Positions 23,748-31,762 of a stretch of DNA of 35,562 bases are shown here, piece by piece. The DNA is from Treponema sp. (GTDB taxonomy: Bacteria > Spirochaetota > Spirochaetia > Treponematales > Breznakiellaceae): the NCBI GenBank assembly GCA_031279815.1, contig JAITHW010000225.1, positions 1 through 35,562 of the forward strand, in the 5' to 3' direction. Position numbers and translations under genes: made by a program. The notes beneath the pieces are model-generated. The model was not told the DNA's origin, did no database searches, and saw only the letters and a program-made list of their open reading frames with translations. The number at the start of each line of letters is the position of its first letter. Position 1 is the first letter of the stretch.

Positions 23748-23773
23748 ATACCGGGAGTCTAAAAATCCGGTAT
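23748..23773 (+). repeat. Inverted repeat in front of folE
   Basis: A perfect 7-bp inverted repeat ATACCGG (23748-23754) / CCGGTAT (23767-23773) with a 12-nt spacer lies directly upstream of the folE -10. No U-tract follows. It may end the DUF2314 transcript weakly or be an operator for folE. Confidence 0.4.
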
Positions 23774-23792
23774 ATTGCACAATTTCAGTCTT

Positions 23793-23801
23793 TGGTATAT
23801 C
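23793..23801 (+). promoter_or_regulatory. Extended -10 of folE, short leader
   Basis: TGGTATATC (23793-23801) matches an extended -10 (TGN then TATATC). The -35 would be around TTGCAC (23775-23780), which is weak. Transcription would start near 23808, leaving about seven bases before ATG 23815 and no room for a Shine-Dalgarno sequence. Confidence 0.4.
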
Positions 23802-23814
23802 GTGAAAAACCTAT

Positions 23815-24375
23815 ATGATAGATAGAGAACGTATTGAAAAAGCTATCCGGGAAATTCTCTATGCGATCGGGGAAGATCCCGGCCGGGAAGGTTTGAAAGA
23901 AACGCCGAATCGGGTTGCGCGGATGTATGAGGAAATCTTCGGAGGAATAGGCCGGGATCCCTCAGAGGAGATTAAACTCTTTAAGGAAGCAAGCCAAGAA
24001 ACAATGGTTCTGGTGAAGGATATCTCGTTTTATTCTATATGCGAACATCATCTGATGCCTTTTTGCGGTCATATCCATGTGGTATATATCCCTCAAGACA
24101 GGAAGGTTCTGGGGTTGAGCAAGATCGTGCGAATCGCGGATCTCGTTTCTAAAAAGCCCCAGCTTCAGGAACGGCTGACTACGGAGATAGGGGAAACCAT
24201 CATGAAAGGAACGGGAGCTTTGGGTGCGGCGGTGGTGGTTGAGGCGGAACATCTCTGCATGACCATGCGGGGGGTACGGAAACCGGGTTCCAAAACGATT
24301 ACTTCCGATTTCAGAGGGGTTTTAGCACATGATACTAATCTCAGAGCGGAAGCGCTTGGGTTAATTAAGAGATAG
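23815..24375 (+). CDS. folE: GTP cyclohydrolase I FolE
   Basis: FolE converts GTP to dihydroneopterin triphosphate, the common precursor for folate and queuosine. The 186 residues show the family start [29 protein letters not shown], the zinc and active-site motif [13 protein letters not shown], and [14 protein letters not shown] with the second Cys zinc ligand. An in-frame stop nine bases upstream excludes a longer protein. There is no Shine-Dalgarno sequence. It heads folE-folP-folK. Confidence 0.96.
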   Translation: MIDRERIEKAIREILYAIGEDPGREGLKETPNRVARMYEEIFGGIGRDPSEEIKLFKEASQETMVLVKDISFYSICEHHLMPFCGHIHVVYIPQDRKVLGLSKIVRIADLVSKKPQLQERLTTEIGETIMKGTGALGAAVVVEAEHLCMTMRGVRKPGSKTITSDFRGVLAHDTNLRAEALGLIKR

Positions 24376-24379
24376 AAGC

Positions 24380-25222
24380 ATGGCGGAATCTAAAACACGG
24401 GTATTCCGGTGCCGGCAGTATTGTTTTCCTCTTGGCAAGAGGACGTATATCATGGGAATTCTCAATGTTACGGCGGATTCTTTTTCAGACGGAGGAAAAT
24501 ACCTTGACGCGGAACAGGCAACGGAACGGGCGCAACAGATGCTTGCCGATGGAGCGGATATTATTGATATTGGAGGAGAGTCAACCCGTCCAGGTTTTAT
24601 TCCGGTAGATGCGGAAGAAGAAATCCGGCGGGTAATACCGGTGGTTGAACGGCTTATCCCCGTCCTTAAAGCGCCTATTTCGGTTGACACCACCAAAGCC
24701 GCGGTGGCCGAACAGGCTCTTGCCGCAGGGGCCCACATCATCAACGACATCTGGGGATTCCAGAGAGAACCTGACCTTGCCGAGATAAGCGCGGAATATG
24801 ACGCCGGGGTGATCCTTATGCACAACAGCGACAGCGGCGGATATCAAGACATCATAGCGGATATAATCGCCTTTCTTCGCAAAGGCTTTGCCATTGCCCG
24901 GAAAGCGGGTATCAAAGAAGAGCGGATTGTCCTTGACCCAGGCATCGGATTTGGGAAAGACTTGAGCCAAAACCTTGAAGTTATGAGGCGGCTCAAGGAA
25001 CTGCAAGCCCTTGGTTTTCCGGTTCTTATGGGGACTTCGAGAAAATCCATGATTGGGAAGGTACTTAATCTGCCGGTACACGAAAGGATGGAAGGAACAG
25101 CGGCAACCGTGGCATTGAGTATTGCCTATGGAGCGGATTTTGTGCGGGTCCACGATGTGAAGGAAATGAAACGAGTCGCGGCTATGACCGACGCGATGGT
25201 ACGGGGCCTAAGCAATGGATGA
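24380..25222 (+). CDS. folP: Dihydropteroate synthase FolP
   Basis: FolP joins 4-aminobenzoate to the pterin diphosphate. The 280-residue TIM barrel has IMGILNVTADSFSDGGKY, the pterin-site DIGGESTRPGF, INDIWGF, VLDPGIGFGKD and TSRKSMIG, ending in VRVHDVKEM. The first 20 residues are a short extension common in the family. It begins four bases after folE and overlaps folK by eight bases, so all three fol genes are co-translated. Confidence 0.96.
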   Translation: MAESKTRVFRCRQYCFPLGKRTYIMGILNVTADSFSDGGKYLDAEQATERAQQMLADGADIIDIGGESTRPGFIPVDAEEEIRRVIPVVERLIPVLKAPISVDTTKAAVAEQALAAGAHIINDIWGFQREPDLAEISAEYDAGVILMHNSDSGGYQDIIADIIAFLRKGFAIARKAGIKEERIVLDPGIGFGKDLSQNLEVMRRLKELQALGFPVLMGTSRKSMIGKVLNLPVHERMEGTAATVALSIAYGADFVRVHDVKEMKRVAAMTDAMVRGLSNG

Positions 25223-25733
25223 TGCCTATATAGCTTTAGGTTCCAATATAGGCGATCGGGAGGCGTACCTGCTGAGAGCTTTGAAGATGTTCCGCAAAAC
25301 CGGACCGGTGAGCCTTACCGGACTGTCCGGCATATACCAAACCGCGCCGGTGGGTTATACCGAACAAGAGCCGTTTCTCAACATGGTATGCCGGCTGAGG
25401 GTCTCCGTAGGCCCCTTTGAACTTTTGGAGATGCTCCTTAACATTGAAACCGCGCTTGAAAGAAAGCGGACCACCCGCTGGGGACCTAGAACCATTGATC
25501 TCGATATGCTCTTGTACGGCAATGAAAAAATACACGCCCCTCTGCTCACGGTTCCCCACCCCTGCATGTTCGAGCGGGCTTTTGTGCTGGTACCCCTTAG
25601 GGATGTCTATCCCTTTGAGACCCTCGAAGGAGCGTCCCTTACGGAACGTATCGCATCTTGCTCCGACCGGGAAGGAATCGTCCTCTATCGATCATCCCAA
25701 GACGCAGAGTCCCTCTTGAATCAAGCGTCCTAG
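25215..25733 (+). CDS. folK: HPPK, 6-hydroxymethyl-7,8-dihydropterin pyrophosphokinase FolK
   Basis: FolK transfers pyrophosphate from ATP to 6-hydroxymethyl-dihydropterin, making the FolP substrate. The 172 residues contain AYIALGSNIGDREAYL, QTAPVGYTEQEPFLNMVCR, and the diagnostic RWGPRTIDLDMLLYG with metal-binding Asp-x-Asp, then VPHPCMFERAFVLVPL. It ends nine bases before the end of convergent queD. No folB (dihydroneopterin aldolase) accompanies it. Confidence 0.96.
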   Translation: MDDAYIALGSNIGDREAYLLRALKMFRKTGPVSLTGLSGIYQTAPVGYTEQEPFLNMVCRLRVSVGPFELLEMLLNIETALERKRTTRWGPRTIDLDMLLYGNEKIHAPLLTVPHPCMFERAFVLVPLRDVYPFETLEGASLTERIASCSDREGIVLYRSSQDAESLLNQAS

Positions 25734-25742
25734 GGTTTCCAG

Positions 25743-26117
25743 TCACCGTTCATACCTGGCCATATTGCGAGGGGTTTCAAATACATCCACCGCCCATAGC
25801 AGGGCCGGGTCCATCTGAAGCTCCGGCAGCATTGCTTCAACTTCTTTAAAAATAAAATGAGCGATCCGTTCCGCGCTGGGGTCCTGGCTGAATATGGGAT
25901 TATCATTGAGATTGGTATGATCCAGCGCGGCGGTAACGGTCCGCAGCGCCTGTTTAAGTACCCCGAAATCCGCCAGCATAGCGCCCGCGTCCAGGGTATT
26001 CCCTCTTGCCCACAGTCTGATCCGGTAATTATGACCATGCAGGTTCTCACACTTCCCATGATAATGGCTTAAAAAATGGGCCGCGGCAAACTCCGCCTCT
26101 ACTCGTACTGAAAACAT
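25743..26117 (-). CDS. queD: 6-carboxytetrahydropterin synthase family protein (QueD/PTPS)
   Basis: The 124-residue tunnel-fold protein has the zinc and catalytic motif CENLHGH (about residues 23-29), an upstream zinc His in AAHFLSH, and the LDHTNLND motif. QueD turns dihydroneopterin triphosphate into 6-carboxytetrahydropterin for queuosine. The motif joins the QueD catalytic Cys (C-x3-HGH) with Glu next to it (E-x2-HGH), the residue used by PTPS-III enzymes that replace FolB. A dual folate and queuosine role is therefore possible. The -10 ends six bases before ATG and no Shine-Dalgarno sequence is visible. Confidence 0.9.
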   Translation of the reverse strand: MFSVRVEAEFAAAHFLSHYHGKCENLHGHNYRIRLWARGNTLDAGAMLADFGVLKQALRTVTAALDHTNLNDNPIFSQDPSAERIAHFIFKEVEAMLPELQMDPALLWAVDVFETPRNMARYER

Positions 26118-26368
26118 GGCTACAGCATAGTGAAAAGATAAAAACAGATCAATGCACGCCGCCTTGATTTGGCGGTGGAGCGGGTTTTTTTTATAAATTT
26201 TTGTGCGCCTGTATATTCGGAATTTATAACAGGGAACAGGCGCCGGAAAAGAGCGTTTTGACCGGCCCGGGGAGGCCGCTCTTTCGTACCTATTCCTTTA
26301 TACCGCTTATTTATTAGCCGCTTCCCTATTTCACCTGTAACTCATTATATTAAAGAAAGGAGTAATTG
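26118..26368. other. Structured intergenic region upstream of fabV
   Basis: Besides the queD promoter, three hairpins are readable. CCGCC-TTGATTT-GGCGG (around 26159-26175) is followed after nine bases by eight Ts. GCGCCTGT (26205-26212) pairs with ACAGGCGC (26236-26243). AAAGAGCG (26248-26255) pairs with CGCTCTTT (26277-26284), with an alternative inner CGGCC/GGCCG hairpin (26263-26267 with 26274-26278). A possible fabV promoter is TTTATA then TATATT inside the loop of the second repeat. Attenuation or an operator for the fabV-acc operon is plausible. Confidence 0.45.
26124..26152 (-). promoter_or_regulatory. Promoter of queD with leaderless geometry
   Basis: On the minus strand TTGATC (26147-26152), 17 nt, TATGCT (26124-26129). 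Six bases (GTAGCC) then lead into ATG 26117, the same geometry as lipA, so the transcript probably starts at the start codon. Confidence 0.5.
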
Positions 26369-27616
26369 ATGATAATACGACCAATGATACGGAACAATCT
26401 CTGCCTGAATAGTCATCCCAAGGGATGCGCCTTGGCGGTAAAACGCCAGATTGACTATGTGCAAACCCATCTTGCCGGGGGAATAAGCCCGGAGAAACTA
26501 CGGGCCGGCGCGGCAGCGGGAACGCCTAAGCTGGCGCTGGTGGTGGGCTGTTCCACAGGGTATGGACTTGCCAGCCGGATTACCGCGGGATTCGGGTACG
26601 GGGCGGCTACGGTGGGGGTCTCCCTGGAAAAGCCGGGTTCCGCAGCCAAACCGGGAACGCCGGGATTCTACAATAACCTCGCCTTTGATGCCGAGGCGCT
26701 TCAGGCAGGGCTTCCTGCACGAACCCTTGAGGGCGACGCCTTTTCCGATGCCCTCAAAGCGGAGGCTGTTGCGGCGGTTAAGGGCATTGCTGTTGCAGCG
26801 AAGATTCCCCCCAAGATCGACCTTATCATCTATTCCTTAGCTTCGCCGGTTAGGACGGACCCGAAAGACGGGGTAATGTACCGGTCGGTGGTCAAGCCCA
26901 TTGGAAACGCCTATTCCGGGAAAACCGTGGACATGATGACCGGCAAGATCCGCGCCGTCTGTGTGGAACCTGCCGGAGAAGATGAAATCGCCGCTACGGT
27001 TAAAGTCATGGGCGGAGAAGATTGGGAGCTGTGGATCGACACGCTGGACAAGGCCGGAGTCCTCTCTCCTGCAATGCGGACCGTAGCCTATACCTATATA
27101 GGGCCTGAAATTTCCTGGCCGATTTATAAAAACGGTACTATAGGACGGGCAAAAGAAGATTTGGAACGGGCCGGCAAAGCGATCCGCCGGCGGTTTAGCA
27201 ATACCCGCGGCGGCGCTTGGGTTTCGGTGAACAAAGCCCTCGTAACCAGGGCAAGCGCGGTTATTCCGATCATTCCCTTTTACGTTTCCTGCCTTTTCAA
27301 GGTGATGAAAGAAAAATTACTCCATGAAGGGTGCATAGAACAGATGGCCCGGCTATTCCGGGACCGGCTGTACATTGACGCCGCCTACAGCGATCCCGCA
27401 GAGGTTCCGGTTGATAGTGAAGGACGGATACGCCTTGACGATTGGGAGATGCGGGCGGACGTGCAGAGGGAGACTGCGGCCGCCATGGATATCGCAGTTG
27501 AAGAGAATATCTTCACTTTTACCGATGTGGCGGGGTTCAAACACGACTTTCTTGAGGCTCATGGCTTCGATGTTCCCGGAGTTGATTACGAAGCCGGTGT
27601 TGACCCAAGCGGTATA
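26369..27616 (+). CDS. fabV: Trans-2-enoyl-CoA / enoyl-ACP reductase FabV (TER family)
   Basis: The enzyme reduces trans-2-enoyl thioesters with NADH, the last step of each fatty acid elongation round or of reverse beta-oxidation as in T. denticola TER. It has about 416 residues. The nucleotide-binding loop GCSTGYGLASRI lies at 60-71, with the FabV-typical segment YSLASPVR and the catalytic Tyr253-x8-Lys262 (PIYKNGTIGRAK). The start is ATG 26369, six bases after GAAAGGAG; TTG 26366 is the alternative. It is followed by the complete acetyl-CoA carboxylase genes, arguing for fatty acid synthesis. The coordinate end excludes the TAG stop (27617-27619). Confidence 0.95.
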
Positions 27617-27637
27617 TAGCGGGAATCGGGGGTGTCC

Positions 27638-28111
27638 ATGAAAGATGAGTTGGTTATCGCACTGGTGGAAAGATTCGGCGCGGGTTTAATAGGCGAACTG
27701 GATTTTGACGACGGAACAGCGCGGCTCATACTCCGTAAAGAGAGCGCCGCCTGTAGCGCTCCCGGATGCTGCGAGACGCCGCCTCAGCCGAAGATTAACC
27801 GGATGACGGGGAAACAAGACGGACCGGAAGACATGCCGTTGCCGGAGGGCCCTGCGGGGCAGATGATGAAAGGGGAAACCATTACCAGCCCGATTGTGGC
27901 GACCTTCTATGGGTCGGCCACTCCCGACGCTCCGCCGTTTGTGAGCGCCGGAACCCGGGTCAAAGCAGGGGAAACCCTCTGTATTTTGGAAGCCATGAAG
28001 ATGATGAACCATCTGGAAGCGGAATTCGACTGTGAAATTCTGAGCATCCACGCCACAAGCGGGGATCTGGTGGAATTCGGCCAGCCCTTGTTTGAAGTAA
28101 AGCGGCTGTAA
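27638..28111 (+). CDS. accB: Biotin carboxyl carrier protein of acetyl-CoA carboxylase
   Basis: The 157-residue carrier has the biotinylation motif EAMKMMNH with acceptor Lys121, in a lipoyl/biotinyl domain from about residue 81 to the end. The N-terminal 35 residues are a short helix-rich region. The linker (about 36-80) is Pro-rich and unusually carries three Cys (CSAPGCC, residues 39-45). The thumb typical of E. coli BCCP may be partly present (GSATPDAPPFV). ATG 27638, not GTG 27632, is favoured by spacing to GGGGG. accC starts 12 bp after its stop. Confidence 0.93.
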   Translation: MKDELVIALVERFGAGLIGELDFDDGTARLILRKESAACSAPGCCETPPQPKINRMTGKQDGPEDMPLPEGPAGQMMKGETITSPIVATFYGSATPDAPPFVSAGTRVKAGETLCILEAMKMMNHLEAEFDCEILSIHATSGDLVEFGQPLFEVKRL

Positions 28112-28123
28112 GGGAGCGCCGGT

Positions 28124-29455
28124 TTGATAAAACGCCTGCTCATAGCGAACCGGGGAGAAATAGCGGTCCGCATTATCCGTACCTGCCGGGAAATGGGAAT
28201 TGAAACCGTGGCGGTGTATTCTACCGCGGATAAGGATAACCTCCATGTCCTTTTGGCGGATAAGGCCGTGTGTATCGGACCGCCTCCTTCGGCGCAGAGC
28301 TATCTGGTCCGCAACAATCTTATCATGGCGGGCATACATACGCACTGCGATGCCATCCATCCGGGAGTCGGGTTTCTCTCGGAGAACGCGGAATTCGCCC
28401 GGCTCGCGCTGGATAACGGGTTCATATTCATCGGCCCCGACCCGCAGGTGATTGACCTGCTGGGGGACAAGGTCAAGGCTAGGACAACGGCTTGCAAGTT
28501 CGGTTTGCCGGTTACTCCGGGAACCGAACGGGCGGTGCCGGATATCGCGGGAGCCAGGAAAGCTGTGGAGCAACTGGGCTTTCCGGTGATCATTAAGGCC
28601 GCGGCCGGCGGCGGCGGTAAGGGGATGCGGGTAGTCCAGACCGCGGGGGAGCTTGAGGAAAATTTCCTCATTGCAGGAGCGGAAGCGCAAGCGAATTTTG
28701 CTGACGACCGGGTGTTTATTGAACGGTATATTGAAAATCCCCGCCATGTGGAGCTGCAAATCCTTGCGGACGGCAACGGCAGCGTGGCCGTTTTAGGGGA
28801 GCGGGACTGTTCGGTTCAGAAAAATCATCAAAAACTCATTGAAGAAAGCCCTTCCCCAGGGGTAACAAAGGATATGCGGGAGCGTATGGCTGCGGGCGCG
28901 GTGGAAATGTTCCGGGAACTCCGTTACCGGGGCGCGGGGACCATCGAGTTTCTTGTTGAAAGAAAAGATTTTTACTTTATGGAAGTGAACGCCAGGGTTC
29001 AAGTGGAACATCCTGTGAGCGAGTTCGTTACCGGCACGGATATCATACGGGAACAGATCCTTGCCTGCACCGAAGGGCAGATGGGCATCGATCCCGGCAC
29101 GATACGCCTCAACGGATGGGCTATCGAGTGCAGAATCAACGCCCTAGGTCCGGGCAAGGTTACAAGGCTGGACATACCCGGCGGGCCGGGAGTCCGGTTC
29201 GACAGCTTTTTGTATACCGGCTGCACGATGCCGCCTCACTACGACGCTATGGCGGCAAAGCTCATCGTATACGGGAAAGACCGGCAGGCAGCGCTTGCCA
29301 AGATGGATCGCGCGTTGAAAGAACTGAACATTCAAGGCATACAGACCAATAAAGCTCAACAGCAGTGGATTATACAAGACCCGCAATTTCGTTCCGGCAA
29401 TTTCGGAACATCCTATTACGATCAGATTGCAAAGGAGGCGGAACATGCCCGCTGA
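28124..29455 (+). CDS. accC: Biotin carboxylase subunit of acetyl-CoA carboxylase
   Basis: AccC carboxylates biotin with ATP and bicarbonate. The 443-residue ATP-grasp protein starts IKRLLIANRGEIAVRIIRTC. It has the ATP-binding GGGGKGMRVV, the EPGIGFLSEN-like HPGVGFLSENAEF, GERDCSVQKNHQKLIEE and the FMEVNARVQVEHPVSE catalytic segment. The start is TTG 28124, seven bases after AAGGGAG. Length is as usual for stand-alone AccC. The next gene starts inside the last codons of this one. Confidence 0.96.
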   Translation: MIKRLLIANRGEIAVRIIRTCREMGIETVAVYSTADKDNLHVLLADKAVCIGPPPSAQSYLVRNNLIMAGIHTHCDAIHPGVGFLSENAEFARLALDNGFIFIGPDPQVIDLLGDKVKARTTACKFGLPVTPGTERAVPDIAGARKAVEQLGFPVIIKAAAGGGGKGMRVVQTAGELEENFLIAGAEAQANFADDRVFIERYIENPRHVELQILADGNGSVAVLGERDCSVQKNHQKLIEESPSPGVTKDMRERMAAGAVEMFRELRYRGAGTIEFLVERKDFYFMEVNARVQVEHPVSEFVTGTDIIREQILACTEGQMGIDPGTIRLNGWAIECRINALGPGKVTRLDIPGGPGVRFDSFLYTGCTMPPHYDAMAAKLIVYGKDRQAALAKMDRALKELNIQGIQTNKAQQQWIIQDPQFRSGNFGTSYYDQIAKEAEHAR

Positions 29456-30269
29456 AACACTACCGGAGCAGTCCAATCCGGCCTGTCCGAGTTGCGGCGC
29501 TCAATACCGCACGGAAGATATTGCTAAGGCGCTCAAAACCTGTCCCGGATGCGGCTATCACTACCGCATGGAGCCGGTGGAGCGGATTCAATACCTGACC
29601 GATCCCGGAAGTTTTTCCGAATTTTCCGGGAATCTTATATCCCTCAACCCGATTGATCTCGGCGGCTATGAAGAAAAACTCTCGGAAGCGGAAGCCAAGG
29701 CGCAGATGAAAGACGCGGTTATCACCGGAACCTGTTCGATAGAAGGGAGGAAATTGATCCTCGGGTTGATGTCCTTTAACTTCATGGGCGGTTCTATGGG
29801 TTCCGTGGTAGGTGAAAAAGTCTGCCGCGCGTTGCTCATGGGCGCGGAAACCGGGCTGCCGGTGGTAATCTACACCACTTCCGGCGGCGCACGGATGCAG
29901 GAAGGGATATTTTCCCTCCTCCAGATGGCCAAGACCTCCAGCGCCGCCGCGGAACTGGATAAAGCGGGCGTACCGTTCTTCATTGTCCTGTGCGATCCCA
30001 CCACCGGCGGAGTTACCGCATCTTTTGCGATGCTGGCGGATATAACCCTGGCGGAACCCGGGGCGCTTATCGGTTTTGCAGGACCCAGGGTCATCGAAGG
30101 AACCATACGGGAGAGCCTGCCTGAAGGGTTCCAGCGGGCGGAGTTCCAGCAGGAAAAAGGCTTTGTGGATATAATTGTGAAGCGTCAGGATCAGCGGCGG
30201 ACGGTGAGGGAACTGATTGATCTGCATATAAGAGCGCCTGATGAGCGGAAAGAGGGAAAACCGGCATGA
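29445..30269 (+). CDS. accD: Acetyl-CoA carboxylase carboxyltransferase, beta subunit
   Basis: AccD and AccA form the heterotetramer that moves the carboxyl group from biotin to acetyl-CoA. About 274 residues. An N-terminal C4 zinc ribbon (CPSC, then CPGC 15 residues later) precedes the crotonase-like domain with YTTSGGARMQEGIFSLLQMAK, the CoA-binding DPTTGGVTASFAM and GFAGPRVIEGTIRE. ATG 29445 is selected because AAAGGAGG (29431-29438) is six bases upstream. This overlaps the accC end by 11 bp, and the gene overlaps accA by four bases. Confidence 0.96.
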   Translation: MPAETLPEQSNPACPSCGAQYRTEDIAKALKTCPGCGYHYRMEPVERIQYLTDPGSFSEFSGNLISLNPIDLGGYEEKLSEAEAKAQMKDAVITGTCSIEGRKLILGLMSFNFMGGSMGSVVGEKVCRALLMGAETGLPVVIYTTSGGARMQEGIFSLLQMAKTSSAAAELDKAGVPFFIVLCDPTTGGVTASFAMLADITLAEPGALIGFAGPRVIEGTIRESLPEGFQRAEFQQEKGFVDIIVKRQDQRRTVRELIDLHIRAPDERKEGKPA

Positions 30270-31249
30270 CGAATACCGCGATACTACAGGAAAAAATAGA
30301 AGAACTCAAAAAACTCGTGCATCAATCGGGGATTGACGCGAATCAAGAACTGGAACACCTGGAGGACAAGATTCAGTCGGGCGTCAAAACCGAAAACGCC
30401 TGGCGGCGGGTTGAACTTGCCCGTCATCCTGAACGCCCCTATTCCCTGGATTATATCAACCGGATTTTTGACGGTTTTATCGAACTCCACGGGGATCGGG
30501 CCTTTGGAGATGATCCGGCAATCATCGGAGGCTTAGGCTTTCTTGAGGGCCGTCCGGTTACGATTCTTGCCAACCAGAAGGGGCATACCCTCAAAGAAAA
30601 CATGTACCGCAACCACGGCATGGCGAATCCCGAGGGCTACCGGAAAAGCCTGCGTCTGGCCAAACAGGCGGAAAAGTTCCACCGTCCGATTGTTGCCTTT
30701 GTAGACACCTCCGGGGCGTATCCGGGATTGGGCGCGGAAGAGCGGGGCATCGGCGAAGCTATTGCCCGGAATCTTCGGGATTTCAGCCATCTGAAAACCC
30801 CGATAGTCTGCATTATCATTGGGGAAGGCGGTTCCGGCGGCGCACTGGGCCTCAGCGTGGGGGACAAGATATATATGCTGGAAAACGCCATCTATTCGGT
30901 GATCAGCCCTGAAGGCTGCGCCTCAATCCTGCTGCGGGATGCAACTAAGGCAAAGGATGCCGCCGCAATGCTCCGCATCACCAGTACGGACCTTCTTGAT
31001 TTTAAGGTCATCAACGGCGTTATCCCCGAACCTCCAGGCGGCGCCCACACCGACCCGGACGCGGCGGCTCGGATTATCAAAGAAATACTGGTGAAAGAAC
31101 TCAAAGACCTGTGCGGCCGCAATCCCTCGGTACTGGTCCGCTACCGGAACCAGAAAATCCGCAAGATTGGGCATTGGAAGGAGGTGCAGGGTGAGCCGCC
31201 GGATGCTAAAACCTTCGGCTTCTTGTTTCACAGGCAAGACGTACCCTAA
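30266..31249 (+). CDS. accA: Acetyl-CoA carboxylase carboxyltransferase, alpha subunit
   Basis: The 327-residue protein has the AccA helical start (ILQEKIEELKKLVHQSG), the segment ARHPERPYSLDYINRIFDGF, GDRAFGDDPAIIGGLG, and the catalytic region FVDTSGAYPGLGAEERG followed by GEGGSGGALGL and ISPEGCASILLRD. It overlaps accD by ATGA. The C-terminal 15 residues lie beyond the conserved region. With it the operon carries the full four-subunit carboxylase. It ends about 50 bp before convergent yaiI, with no clear terminator between them. Confidence 0.96.
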   Translation: MTNTAILQEKIEELKKLVHQSGIDANQELEHLEDKIQSGVKTENAWRRVELARHPERPYSLDYINRIFDGFIELHGDRAFGDDPAIIGGLGFLEGRPVTILANQKGHTLKENMYRNHGMANPEGYRKSLRLAKQAEKFHRPIVAFVDTSGAYPGLGAEERGIGEAIARNLRDFSHLKTPIVCIIIGEGGSGGALGLSVGDKIYMLENAIYSVISPEGCASILLRDATKAKDAAAMLRITSTDLLDFKVINGVIPEPPGGAHTDPDAAARIIKEILVKELKDLCGRNPSVLVRYRNQKIRKIGHWKEVQGEPPDAKTFGFLFHRQDVP

Positions 31250-31300
31250 TCGGGCAGGCGGTCTTTGTCTCCGCAGGGGTTTATGGGTACCGGTTAAAAA

Positions 31301-31762
31301 CTACTTACCCGAATCCCGAATGAGCCTGGACAAAATCCGGTCGAAGCTGTCCGCAAAGGCTTTGAGTTCCCGTTTGCCGTAAGAGGCGGCCCGGGGGCCT
31401 CCGAGACCGTTTTCAGCAAGGGCAACCATGAAATCCCGCAGGGAAAGCCGCGCCCGGATATTTTCTTTGGTGTAAACCTGTCCCCGGTCGTCGAGTACCG
31501 CAATCGCTGCTTCCACCAAGCGGTTTGCAAGAGGTATGTCCCGGGTCAAGACAAGGTCTCCAGGCCGGGCCGACTGCAGGATTCTGTTATCCGCCGCGCC
31601 TTCCTCACAGGGACAGATTTCCATCATCACCGTGTCTCCGGTTATACCCGGAATCGGGCGGTTTGCCGCGAAAACAGCCTGCACGCCGGTTCTTGCGGAA
31701 GCCCGCAACACCGCTTCCCGGGCCGGCCTAGGGCAGGAATCGGCATCGACGAAAATCTTCAC
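31301..31762 (-). CDS. yaiI: YaiI/YqxD family protein (DUF188), PIN-like fold
   Basis: The 153-residue product is a clear DUF188 member: IFVDADSCPRPAREAVLRA at the start, ADNRILQSARPGDLVLTRDIPLANRLVEA in the middle and GQVYTKENIRARLSLRDFM toward the end. The conserved Asp residues suggest a PIN-like nuclease fold, but the function is not established. The start is GTG 31762, which overlaps the manA stop in GTGA, so the protein is coupled to manA. A frame reaching upstream to 31876 exists only inside manA. Confidence 0.88.
   Translation of the reverse strand: MKIFVDADSCPRPAREAVLRASARTGVQAVFAANRPIPGITGDTVMMEICPCEEGAADNRILQSARPGDLVLTRDIPLANRLVEAAIAVLDDRGQVYTKENIRARLSLRDFMVALAENGLGGPRAASYGKRELKAFADSFDRILSRLIRDSGK

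Noticed and set aside
27686-28759. 357-codon antisense frame across accB and accC
   Set aside because: It is the mirror frame of two unmistakable genes with GC-rich codons, has low-complexity Arg/His-rich content and no recognisable domain.
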